Assembly (NCBI RefSeq): GCF_001949145.1 | Contig: NW_019091395.1 | Span: forward strand, 1,297,259-1,361,258 | DNA from: Acanthaster planci | Taxonomy: Eukaryota > Echinodermata > Asteroidea > Valvatida > Acanthasteridae | Direction of reading: 5' to 3' | Length of the DNA: 64,000 nucleotides | Part shown: positions 11,627 to 22,869 of the stretch, in pieces | How positions within the stretch are numbered: the first letter of the stretch is position 1 | Layout of the letters: the number at the start of each line of letters is the position of its first letter | The notes under the pieces: model-generated | What the model was told of the DNA's origin: nothing | Seen by the model: the letters and a program-made list of their open reading frames with translations, nothing else | Databases searched by the model: none | Translations under genes and position numbers: made by a program

Positions 11627-14600
11627 TGTGAATGTTATGCATTGTACCCCGAATCCTTCTACGCCCAAAACGCCAGGAGTCACACAAGGTACCAGTTCTC
11701 TCTACTTGCGCAATGGTAACCCCAAATCCCGAATTCCTGAGACTGTTGAATAATATTGTATTCTCCTTTAAAACAAACAAGTTAATTTGGCTTGTCTCAG
11801 CATGCAACCTTGTAAAGGAAAGATTTAACTGTAGACGTATAACTGTCCAAACCTTATGTGGATGTGTCTCGTTCGTCGACGCGTCGACCCTGTCGTTGTT
11901 TTTGAATAAAATCTACGATAACTGCTTTGTGCATATATGTTTTTATGCACTGCAAACAAGGTCATGTATTACTACAGAAGTGAATCCGCTAAAATAGGGT
12001 TTTGAGAGCATAACCTAGAATTACCATAATACTACGCGACCCCCAGTCTGTCATTATTACTTATAACTAACAATCATACAGCCGACACGTAAGCTAGCTG
12101 CCTGGGATTTACTTTCATCAATGAAAAAAAGGACAACTTTTAAACAAGATAAGTAAAAGCAAAACAACTAAACTTTGTGTACTTTGCATTATTTTTAACG
12201 ATCTGTACGTGTGAGATTGTTTTCCGACGGACCGATTCAGTGACCTAACTTCACAGGAAAAAGAACAAGATGAGAGACAGGTTTGAATTTTAAAATAACG
12301 CGACGGGAACGCCTCGATGAAAGCGGTTTATCTTAAATACTGTAATCTGGCATTTCATGACGAAGTCATGACGTCATCACTTTGAGCACCCCGTCCGTAT
12401 GTACCTGTCAAAAGATACAAGGCTTTCACACACAATAACAATTTCGCACAATTATCATCAGGATTTTCACCCGTAAACGTCACAGCTTGCCCGAATGATG
12501 ACTATATCATCAGCGTGCGGCTCCCCGCATCGTCGGTGAGTGCATTGATCCACATGGGCCACCCAATGTTACATAACAGTTTGACTTCATTGTCCTCGCC
12601 TTAGTAGGCCTAACCAGAGTTTGAATGGGAGAATGCTGCTCACGTATTGATGGCCAGCTTCTTCAGGGTCACGCGGGAGCTGTACACAGAAAAATATTAA
12701 TAAAGCTTCACATCCAACCAGTCGAAAATACAGAGCTGATAGTCCTACACTGCACACCCAGTTTTGGAGTACATGTACATGTAAACGCGCATGTTCAGTG
12801 AGTGAACTGACCGTTTGCGCGTGGGATTTTCAGGACACGCGCGAGAACCGACTGATGCCTTTTGTTGAACCATGGACGAATGAGTACATGCAGGGGTTGA
12901 TTCGTCGATCAGGATCGATGCTTTATGTTTCCAACGCTGGCGGACGGAGCTCGGCTGATAGAAATATGGTGATGCCGGTCGGTCATGGAAATTCCTCTAT
13001 TTGTGAGTAGTTTGAATCTAGACCAACTAGCAGTCCAGACTAGATGATGTTTGTTTCCTTGATGTAAACTGATAAAATTTGCCGCACGAAAAAAAAACTT
13101 TCCCAGTCTGACCAATCAACTGTCAAAATACTCATTCAAGAGATCAATTCCGTCTTGTGTTCAGCTTGGCTTTTCCTTCATCCCCATTTCGTTCAAGATT
13201 TCTCTTGTTTATTGCCATGTCAATTCGTTTTCCGTTCGCCTTGAAAACTATGTTTTTTGTAAATGGCCGGTCAGTCGAAGGGAAAAGTTGAGGCCATGTG
13301 CCCCACCATTTTCTTTTTACAAAATAGGAACGATATTTTGATACTACTGTCCTCCCCAAAGTATGTGAAACTTTACAAAACCTACCCTGACATTTCAGAA
13401 ACAATGCTTACGAGTACATGAAAAACTCAAAATTGCTCAATCTGTAGGGCGCCCCCCTGGAAAAAATCGGTTGTGGGGTTCCTTCTTGTTGCAGGCGAAG
13501 TTGATCGTTGCCTGCGATGTTCACCTTCTATAAATGGAAAACTTAGATTCGAGTGCCCTTTCATGCTTTTGAAAACTTCTGATATCATCATTTACATCGG
13601 GCTATTGACAAACAATCGATTAAGCATAAAAGTTGAGAAATGGATATCGGGGAGACCTGATTTAACTACGTGACAATAGTACCAAATACAGAGCCATGCA
13701 CCTATACGCAATTTTTTTCATAATGTGTTGCGTTCCATCTTTCAGAGCTCTCAAGGCACTCTCAATAAACAACCGTCTCGTCGACATTAAAAACTGAAGA
13801 GAAATGAGCTCTCTCAAGGGAAGCTCCCCGACGAACAGCAGGTAAATGGGATTAGTTTACACGAGTAGCCATGCAAGTTTGCATGCAGCGTAATCGTGTT
13901 ACCAAACCCAGCAATAACAAGAAATGCGCACTGCATGGCTACTGTTCCAAAATGGCTGCTTCGGGGATGGAAACAATAAAACATGTTAGCGAATATATAC
14001 TAGTTACTTCCCCTGAATCAATGGCAGCGTTGACAGGAAACATGGACACGCCCCCCATTCGCCCGAGGACTATTCGCGCTTGCCCCCCCTCCCGACCAGA
14101 ATTATGGGGAAGTCAAAAGAGCACTCTGTGTAATGGTTGAATCTGCCATCAGACGTCGCTTGCTTTAAAATTCAAGTGATATCCCCGTTAATTTAAACTC
14201 GAACGCAGTCAACGACTGACTGTACATAGGATGGAATCTGTCCCGACAGCAGTGAAAATGGGCCGTCACTATGGCATTAGGGTGGGACGGTGACTTTGAA
14301 AGGTTAATACAATATATACACAATGAACTAAAATAATTTACATGGCCAAAAATACTATTTCACTAACTTTTTCCAAAAGGCAAGATCATAGTCCTGTTCA
14401 GAGCTGCAGTCCTTCATATTTATTTTTTCCCCTACAAAGAATAGGCTGAAACTTCCCTGTTTTCAGGAGGATGTGTGAGGTTGACTTGATCTGCGTGGAC
14501 ATGTCAAGGGTCAAACTCGTCTGCAGCCATATATGGTTCTGATCAACGTCCCCCGTTTTTCAGACTATAATTAATATTTGTTCAAAACAAAGGACATTTT

Positions 14601-14688
14601 TACTTAGGTTGCACCCAATGGTCGTGCCCCAGCATTGCAATAACCCAGTATCTTGGAATTGAATTGTATTTTGTATTTCTCTGGACAG
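11627..14688. other. No recognisable gene between the two glycosyltransferases
   Basis: Only short ORFs without domain signatures are seen. There is no third glycosyltransferase copy, and no obvious RNA gene or tandem repeat. Confidence 0.45.
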
Positions 14689-14701
14689 GTTTGTGCTGAA
14701 G

Positions 14702-15898
14702 ATGGGCTCGGTAATCGTAGCGCTCCTGACTGCGGTCGGTTTGTTGTTCGCCGGTGTTGAACGTGGGTACAATTCATTATGTGGCCTTCGGAGCTGGTTC
14801 TAAAATGAATAAGCAATGAATCACTTGAAAAGATTTTTTTTAATCTATATACATGTAGATGCATTCCTCACTACACGTATGCCCCCCAAAAACATGTAGT
14901 AGCGCGTTTCAGTAAAAGCATTGTGTCTGAAGCCTTGTTATGCTCCTACAGTTTCAGGTGAGTACCGTTTGCGCAGCCCTGGAGCAGTTGTTGGCAAGAA
15001 AAACGATCAGGGTTCACTGCGCAAGCTTCAAATTGTTACATCGGGCTCATTGGATGGCTCAGATATTTCCGAGGATGTGCGGGCTAAGCAGGAGCGACGG
15101 GACCCATTGCCCGAGATCCAGCGTACGGCGCTGCCACGTGCGCCACATCATGACCAACAGTACTGTACCGACACTGATGTGGAGAGACGACCCGGTAAAA
15201 TTGTCCTGACCACGACAAACATCGCCTTTATAGAACTGACCGACAACTGGCTGGAGAGTGTCCAGCGAACCAGAGCTTGTCCCAACATCACCGTGGTGAC
15301 AGATGATGACACAGCAATGGCACACTACTCCAATAAGTCTTTACGATATCCTGGACTTCACGTCCGGAAAATTAATCCAAGAAAGATCTCCCGAAGTAAC
15401 CCTGAATGGGCTTCTAAATCTCAATTTATGGACAATCGGCAAAGAGTCGCTCTGCCATTGATACAGAACGGTTACGAAGTTCTTTGTACCGATGCAGACA
15501 TGTTCTGGCTCCGAGACCCCTATCCTTACTTTCAGGACGATTTCGACGTTGCAGTTCAGCGAGAACTCCCAAACCTTTACGACGCTGGTTTTGTCTACTT
15601 CAAACCCACCAGGAATGCGATTGCGTTTCTCATCCAGTGGATGGATGCCGTGAGGACAGGGGACGAATCACTAAAGCCCAGCCAGGCGATGAATGAACTC
15701 CTCAAGAGTAAAACGATCCCGGAGTTGCAGGTCAAAGTGTTACATTCGGACAACTTTCCCAACGGGAAGCTGTTCTTCAATGAAACATGGCGAGCGAAGA
15801 AGGGTGAAATTATAGTGGTGCACAATAACTTGGACACTAAACTTGATGTGAAAGTGAAACGCCTCAAAGAGTATGGTATGTGGCTCTCCAATTCTTGA
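14702..15898 (+). CDS. Golgi type II glycosyltransferase, Nucleotid_trans (GT77-like) family, copy 2
   Basis: The proposed exons are 14702-14762 and 14952-15898, joined across a 189-bp intron. Donor gtgggt and acceptor tcctacag give phase 1, the same position and phase as in copy 1, and yield about 335 residues. Exon 1 follows an acceptor (tctctggacag, ending 14688) and encodes a hydrophobic anchor (MGSVIVALLTAVGLLFAGVE). A charged stem of about 90 residues comes next, then IVLTTTNIAF, TDNWLESVQRTRACPN, the DxD site in CTDADMFWLRDPYP, and DAGFVYFKPT, where copy 1 has Cys in place of Asp. The C-terminal NFPNGKLF..HNN block is kept. Family membership is clear; donor and acceptor substrates are unknown. 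The donor is not a consensus GTRAGT, so the exact exon 1 boundary is the least certain part. The coding sequence is intact and probably functional. Confidence 0.85.
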
Positions 15899-16120
15899 AC
15901 CCGTAGGCCTATTTATATTATTTTCGGAAGTCAATTTGGCAGGTTATTTTTCGTTTAGGTCAGGTAATTTTTAAGTTTCTATAAATTGATATGCTAGCAG
16001 ACATTTTATCAAAGGCCTTTGTACGAGTTGAACTTTTAAGAAGGAACTGAATAAAAAAGTTATAAATTCCAAAAATGTTTTGCATGTTATTTTTCCTATA
16101 AAAGCACGCGATCAACTGCG

Positions 16121-16440
16121 ATCCACTTGAGGTTTCGTCTAAGAGAGGGCGCGATTGTCACCTTTGCACTGCACACATATGCATGGGTGCGTCCCCGGCC
16201 CCGGGCCCATACATACTCGATCGTGCACAGGCCATGACTAGTTCAGGTTCAATAGGACATCACTGCTGCATCATTCAAGACGTGAGCATCGAAAGTGTAT
16301 ACTGTGCAAGCTTGTACCTGTAAGTTGTATTGAGTTTGTTTTTAGGCTACCTGATGCTGGTGTCTGTAGATTCTGACGACTGACACTTTCATGACATTTT
16401 AAGCCAAGGATCATGCTGAAATGCAAGACTAAGCACAGCC
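16121..16440 (+). repeat. Dispersed repeat family R1, copy 1
   Basis: The segment shares blocks with 44640-44940 and 61110-61400: a ccactt..gagagggcgcgatt run, then cacctttgcactg, then a tgttttaggctac-type segment, then a gac-tgacac-tcatgaca-type segment and aggatcatgc. No ORF spans it. It is an interspersed repeat of unknown class. Confidence 0.55.
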
Positions 16441-17412
16441 AGACATGCCAGATGTGCGGCAAATGGAGTCCAGCTAACGGCACCTTTAAATTTTATTTCT
16501 GGAAGCTTGTAAAAGTGTTTGTTTTTCAATCAATGGTTTCTGCCCTTTGTGCATCAAACTCTTACATTTAAAAAAGCAGTTGTGTTGTAAAAAAAGAACC
16601 TAAATTCGTGTTAGTACCATTTATTATGTCTGTTTGCGTCGAGTTTTGGGTGTAAGGTATGATAAAAATAATGTAAGATTGGAGCCACTTACAAGTTACA
16701 CTAGGCCCTACTTAAACAACTGTGTGCGGCCATCTTTCTTTGTTGCCGTGTGACATAGGCTGCATCTGAATCTCTTGTTTAGAGCTAGGTCTAGGGCTTC
16801 GTTCCATTGGAAATGCGTGGAGACGCGTAGACAATAGACCTACATGTAGCCGTAGCTCTGGAAGTCCGTTTCGGACACAGCCATAGTCTCGTCTAAGCCT
16901 AATAATATCTCGCGAAACTCAACCAGGTTTGGAACAATGATGTCACTATCTTGTAGAGCTTATAATACTCTTTCATTTGATAAAGAACTCAAGGCATTTG
17001 ACCAAAGCACCATCAAGACTTGTTTTGGTTTGTGAAGACTACAAAAAGGTAACCAAAAATGCGCATTTTTCTATTGAAAATCCCCCCAAATCATGTATAA
17101 GGAGTTGATGAAACATCTATGACACGGTGTTTATTTGGAAGAAAAGGAAAATGTTGTTTTGTCAAAAATCGATGTCGAACTGGTGCCGAACAGTCCCTTT
17201 TGTATTCGGGTGCTGTCGCACAACTGTGCACATACATGTACATGTATGGTGTACATGTATGCATGTGCATCTGATTGATGGATGATGCACGGGGAGCAAG
17301 ATGCAAATAACAATCGCATAAACCACATGTTTCAATCAAATGTTATCAAAAGACCCTGTCAAACACGAACAGGCTTAAAATCACATTTTGACAGGTCTGA
17401 AGTAAGTTTCAC
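16441..17412. other. No recognisable gene
   Basis: Nothing is supported here. TACATGTA-type palindromes begin to appear densely from about 17225 (catacatgtacatgtatgg). Confidence 0.5.
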
Positions 17413-17850
17413 TCAGGGACCGGTAGGCATGATGCGATGGTTGATGGGATTTCCTTGGAGCAAATAGTTATTCAGAAGGGGTTTTGGCTTATGAGTTGCA
17501 GCCATTCGAAAGCAATTTGATGTACATGTATGAAAACCCAGCTGCCATTTGGTCTCCCAACTGCATACATGTAGCTTGGTTATGTCCTCTTGAAGGACTT
17601 TTTGTGTCACTAGAATTTTTTACTTCCCTACACTGGATACAGTCATCAGCAAATAGGCATACATTCGATGCCAGGTTTTGAGGTAGATCGTTAATATAAG
17701 TCAAGAATAAAGGTCAGAAGCACGGTACCTTGAGGTACTCCAAAAGAACGTATCACTGGACACTGGTCTGGTAACACTCTTTCAACTACATGTACATGTA
17801 TAACTCTTTGTTGTCTGACTAAGAAAATGTTCTTTTTAAAGAATTAATGG
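17413..17850 (-). mobile_element. Non-LTR retrotransposon (LINE) reverse transcriptase fragment
   Basis: On the minus strand, pieces in shifting frames follow the order of a CR1/jockey-type RT palm. GVPQGT is encoded at 17724-17741, then YINDLPQNL, then LFADD (the FADD catalytic box) at 17642-17653, then a KWQLGFH-type motif near 17540. At least one deletion separates GVPQGT from YINDLP, and there are further frame changes. Both ends are missing. It is a dead fragment of roughly 430 bp. Confidence 0.8.
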
Positions 17851-18084
17851 AAGCAAAAGCCTATGGAAGGTACTTGGACCCTACTATCGTCCAACTACCG
17901 ACCATGTATGTACAAATGTTTTAAAAAGGCAATTTGTAGGATCCAAGTTACTTGGACTACATGTACATGTACTTCTAGAACTGTAAGGGTCATAAAAACC
18001 TTACAGATAGCCATGTACAAACTCCCATGAACACATTTTGACTGTTGACAGCTATTTGTGCAACCAAATTTCATGTACATGTAT

Positions 18085-18565
18085 GCCTTCAGATGTAGAT
18101 GTCTGATGGGCAGGTTCATTCACCTTATAAAGGTTTATATCCTCATTAAAATGGTGAAATTCTCGAGCATTTCGCCCATCCACACTACAGAAAATCAGCA
18201 GCGTGTACTCTCAATAACTGTCAACTGTAGGATAGCTCAACCAATCACTACATGTTCATAGCTCCTATCATTTCCTTTTGTTTTCCTGTCATCCACAGAT
18301 GAAAGCCGCACTGTGATTTATTGACCCAGTTTGCTTCCATTCCAATGACCAATCATAGCTCAGCTTTCATTTGGATGGGGTAAGGAAAACAAAACAAAAA
18401 GAAAGGAGCTGTGTTGCGATTGGTCAAGCTGTCACATAGCTGACAGTTATTGACATTACTGTACTGTGGCGATGGACAAAATGCTCACGAATTTTAACCA
18501 TGTTAATGAGGATACAAGGTGAATAAAGCTCCCCATCAGACATCTAACTTCACCAAAAAGTATAT
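18085..18565. mobile_element. Foldback element with arms of about 200 bp
   Basis: The left arm (about 18085-18310) and the right arm (about 18372-18565) are imperfect reverse complements. They pair gatgtctgatggg with cccatcagacatc, ccttataaaggtttatatcctcatta with taatgaggatacaagg, and gaccaat-type CCAAT boxes with their complements. Indels and mismatches show age. No ORF is present. It would fold into a long hairpin and is best described as a non-autonomous long-TIR element. Confidence 0.75.
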
Positions 18566-18984
18566 TATTTATGTGTGTACATGTGTGATGTTTTGTTGTA
18601 TATATCTATGATGGAGGAGTAAGTTGGCACAATCAAAACAGCCAAAACGAGTTTTGTACATGGCTGTTAGTAAGGTTTGTGCATAAACCTTACAACTTCT
18701 GGAAGTATGCTACAAACACATGTAGTCCCATAGAGCTACATGTGTGTACACAGATTGTTGGGAAACTGAGATAAATTTCTTGTTTCTTTAAAGACAAATC
18801 CGACAACCACAATTGGAAGCCATTACTACCCGTATGCCTACTGAGCCATCCTGTTCGCATGCAGGTGGAGTGCGTGCGTGAAATTCCTCCTTGAGTAGGC
18901 CTAGTCAAGTGCAGAAGTGTGCATGTGCGCTCAGGTTGAGACAGCTGCGTGAGTGTACATGAACATGGCCCCTCAGAATGGCAT

Positions 18985-19405
18985 CTCATTAGATATGTCC
19001 ATTGTGACTAATTCTTTTGGTAAATGGTTGTAAACCGTCATTAGTTTTGATATGATGTTCTTTTTTGTATGACACCAAGAAATCCAAATTTCCCTCACGG
19101 ATGACTGAGCAGAAAGTGGGTTAATAGACCAAGGCAGAAATGGCTTTGCCTCTCATAGGCCCTCTAGAGCTGTTTTGATGTTGAATTTGTCAGATTTGTC
19201 CTGTCCATAGATGGGTTTGCTAGCATTACCTTATGCTTGCTAGAATCTTCAAAATGCATGTTAACCACTCAAAAACAATGAGAGCAAGGGCAAAAGGTTG
19301 CATTGGAAGAAACAGAAGGTACATGTATGTTGAAGGACGCTCGGGTTAGGTTTGGCAAGAAGAAGCTTCTACTGGTAACTGTGGTTGTCTTTGAATGTAC
19401 AGTAT
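18985..19405 (+). repeat. Duplicated block D1, copy 1
   Basis: This block is homologous in order and orientation to 35705-36075. Shared landmarks include gacaccaagaaatccaaatt, cagaaatggcttt, gagcaagggcaaaag (gaacaagggcaaaag in the other copy) and aactgtggttgtctttgaa. Both copies lie upstream of F-box/WD40 genes (22870 and 37436), suggesting part of a duplicated unit, though it could also be an interspersed repeat. Confidence 0.75.
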
Positions 19406-19871
19406 GATTTTGGTGGTGTAAGTGTACATACATGTACATTACATACATGTACCGGTACTTAATACTTCACTCTGTCTAAATCTGTATGTATGATGCATCT
19501 GGTGCAAAGCCACTTCTGGCTTTTTAGAACCAGACAGAAACCTGACGCAAGCAGAAAAGCACACTCTAGGGAGGAGGAACAGCATTAAGATTGTCTCAGT
19601 TGTTGTGCTACACAGAGTGTGGTCAGAGCCTGGGGCCAAGTTATATGGATTGAAGCAAGGGCCAAAGTAAACAAATGGGGGGAATCACCAACAGGAAAAT
19701 ACACACTAAACTTTGTATTTTTATAGGGGAACTACGGCACTCACTATGAAAAGACGCTTACAAAAAGTCTAACAAATTTCTAGTTCTGCCACACTCACCC
19801 GATCTTAAATCATTGCTGTCCCCAGCAATGCGTCTACGGTGTACTTGTACATGGAAAAGTTGAAACTCTGT
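19406..19871. other. No recognisable gene
   Basis: Short TACATGTA clusters (19430-19455) are seen; nothing else is supported. Confidence 0.5.
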
Positions 19872-20626
19872 TTACCAAACTGGATCTTGGAATTCATCTG
19901 GTGGGGGAATGACACAGTGGCTTTTCTGTGGCACAGGTGTATATGTAGACTGGTCTTGTTTCCGATGCCATCTCATATAGCTCATTGTCTCATTTTGAAC
20001 ACTTGGCCAGAAGAATATCTGCCGCACAAGCTTCAGTACCTGTCCATACATGTAAGTTAAGTCCCCATGGTGAAGTCCCTGGAAAACTGGGGTAGCACAG
20101 TCAAGTACCAATACCTGGCCTTGGCTCCACCTGTCTTGTACAGAAGTAGACTTCCCTTCACTTCCAGATGCTCCCACACATAAAGTAGCCTCTGTTCCGT
20201 TTTTGGTTGATGTGCCATCTTCCTTCTACTGATCCCCTTGGAATTGGCCAACTTGAGCTCCACCACTCTTCTTATGGCTGGATAACTCCTCTGGGCTTCT
20301 TGTAGACTTTGGCTCAATCTTGTGCCTTTGTCATCTTTGCTTGACTTGCTACTCGACGGGGCAATGGTAGGGGCTTGGTCATCGGGACTACATGTAGATG
20401 AAGGGGTGTTGGATGTTTCTGCAGGATGCGGGGCTGCTGGCTTTCTGGTGGGAAAACGGGGGGTAGGATCATCTTCCATATACGGTGCGTCTTCTGGTTT
20501 AGTTGCGACTGATGTACATGCACGGTGCGCCCTAATCTCTGGATGTAATGCCGCTACCTCTGTTGCTCTCCAATAACTTGAGTTAAAACTGACTTCAGCA
20601 TCTGGATCTGCTGAAACTGCAGTAGA

Positions 20627-20685
20627 ATGATGCCTTGCATGCAGGCCTAATGCCTTGCGTGCAGGCCTGATGCCTTGCGTGCAGG
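20627..20685. repeat. 20-bp minisatellite bordering an assembly gap
   Basis: Three copies of a unit close to atgccttgcgtgcaggcctg run directly into the N block. The sequence after the gap resumes with cctgatg, as if still in the array. The gap is probably an unresolved stretch of this array. Confidence 0.8.
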
Positions 20686-20937
20686 NNNNNNNNNNNNNNN
20701 NNNNNNNNNNNNNNNNNNNNNNNNNNNNNNNNNNNNNNNNNNNNNNNNNNNNNNNNNNNNNNNNNNNNNNNNNNNNNNNNNNNNNNNNNNNNNNNNNNNN
20801 NNNNNNNNNNNNNNNNNNNNNNNNNNNNNNNNNNNNNNNNNNNNNNNNNNNNNNNNNNNNNNNNNNNNNNNNNNNNNNNNNNNNNNNNNNNNNNNNNNNN
20901 NNNNNNNNNNNNNNNNNNNNNNNNNNNNNNNNNNNNN
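20686..20937. other. Assembly gap (252 N)
   Basis: The run contains only N. ORFs drawn through it are artefacts of unknown bases. Confidence 1.
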
Positions 20938-20989
20938 CCTGATGTCTTAACACTTCCAGCATACTTGAACTCTGCTCAACTGTCATGAC

Positions 20990-22840
20990 ATCATCTGTCT
21001 TAGGGTTAGGTTGTCTTGGATGGGGTCAAACCCACAAAGTTGGAGTGGAGTCAGGATATCAGCTGTTGTACAAGTACCGGTAGATTCACAAATCCACTAA
21101 ACAACATGTAGTGATTATTTTGACCTAACCTTTGATCAATTAACATAAAATACCATTGAAACCCTTAAAAAAGAACAAATTACATGTACCTACATGTAGT
21201 CCCTACTATAACAGTTTCAAGCTGAGTTTTGCTAAAAACATTCCCTACCCAGATCTTTCACCAAAACTAGAAAAAAAAGTAACCTAGAAAACTGGCATGT
21301 ATATACTATGGAGGAACTTGCAGAACAACAAAAATCTCTTACAAAACCAAGGATCTTTGAGGGAAAGGTCGCAGGAAACTGAATTAATAAAGGGACTCAG
21401 AGACCAGTATTCAATTTCAAAAAAAGGGACAAAAACAAATTAATTAATTGAAAAGTACAGTACCTCCCCAAAAATGAAAAAAAAAAGACTATAAGACTGA
21501 AAAGACTTACATTACATGTAACACCAAAAGACTACAACTTTGAAAGGACTTTGTAATGAAATTTGAAAGGATGTACATATACAAGTATATGTATAATATT
21601 GGTTTTTTTAATACCTACAGTACATGTACTTACTGATGCACCTGTGTACATGTAAAGATGGGCTTTGCAGTGCACAAGACAAAAATGTGAAATAATTTGA
21701 TTTTTTTATTATTATTTTTTCTGTTTCTACGTATACTGTATGTGTGTATTTTGTTTTACTAGGCCCATACCCCATAGTTTACTGTAATATAACATTTAAA
21801 CTGTTTTGTGCTAGGCCACATGGAAGACCACATACTAATGTGAATGGGCAACCCTGGGTAATACAAGAAATACATGTGTAAATAATCAGGGAGACACTGG
21901 GTAGGACAGTGAGTAACTTTGTAACGTACATCTCTATTACTGTGTTGATTTTGTCAGACATGTACATTTCCATGTATATGGGACTGTAAACCAGTCACCA
22001 ATTGGTTTTTCACAGGGCACTGTACAGTGAGTGATTAGGGGGATAATTTTGACCATCTTCCTCTGGTATCATCGCTTGCAGTGTGCAAATATGGTCATGT
22101 GTGAGATGGGATTTAGACATTGTACAGTTTGTCACTCAATACCGGTACAGACGTTCATCCCAGAAACAGATGTCTAGCCGTGTTTGCACTGGACTTTTTT
22201 TCCTGTGAGTTTTGCTGAGCCAATGGTCAAATAAAAAATTTTCAAATGTGACCTACTAGTACTGTTTGCACTTGGACTGTCAACACAAGAAATTTTACCA
22301 AGACCGCAGGTAAAGTAACTGAGCTAGCAATGCAGTGACTTATGAGGGCTCTTTGCGTGATTTTTCTGCATTCATTTTTGTCCTCAGACACAACGTTACA
22401 GTCCTCATTATCATCTGGGAATGGTGCACTCTTAACACCAGTTAATCTTACAACAGTGTCAATAACAATTTTTGGCTTGATTAAGACCAAAATAGGAAAA
22501 GATTTACAGGAAGTATTTGCCACATGCCATAGTGAGGCAAAATATGCAACGCGCATGTGTACAATGTAGTTTCCCCTGAATGCAGCATGCCGCTGTGCTT
22601 GGGCCAGACGTATATGGATCGGCCATTTTCCCATGTTATTACCAATTCGCACTGTCCGCACTGGACTTTCCATTTCAAGAAAAGTGTCTTGGTAATTTTT
22701 CCTGAGCAGAAATGACTGCGCGGTAGGAATGATCATCTCAGTAAGTTTGACCAAAATGTCCATTGTGAACACGGCTTATGTCTAAAGACATGAATGTAGA
22801 TTGTATATATTTTAGAATATACATGTATTTCCTGGCTTTT
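20990..22840. other. No recognisable gene; TACATGTA-rich
   Basis: The stretch is AT-rich with repeated ACATGTA motifs. A 176-codon minus-strand ORF (22242-22772) has no recognisable domain and contains two related tttgcacttggact / cgcactggact segments, suggesting repeat DNA rather than a gene. Confidence 0.45.
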
Positions 22841-22869
22841 CTTTCTGTTTTCAAAACGCAGCCCCTCTA

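Larger units (their letters stand above)
19872..20986 (-). mobile_element. Ty3/gypsy-like pol fragment (RNase H to integrase linker)
   Basis: The minus-strand reading frame is open from 20986 to 20057 across the gap. Its C-terminal part (LYVWEHLEVKGSLLLY, then YLTVLP) resembles the stretch before the integrase zinc domain of gypsy pol. In another frame (19872-20177) a RQIFFWPSVQ motif follows, the usual HHCC-region WP motif, but the expected His/Cys residues are degraded. The middle is a Pro/Ser/Thr-rich linker. RT and the integrase core are absent. It is a separate, truncated element from the one at 30-35 kb. Confidence 0.6.

Noticed and set aside
22242-22772. 176-codon minus-strand ORF upstream of F-box copy 1
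   Set aside because: No domain or motif; contains internally repeated non-coding segments, so openness is likely chance.
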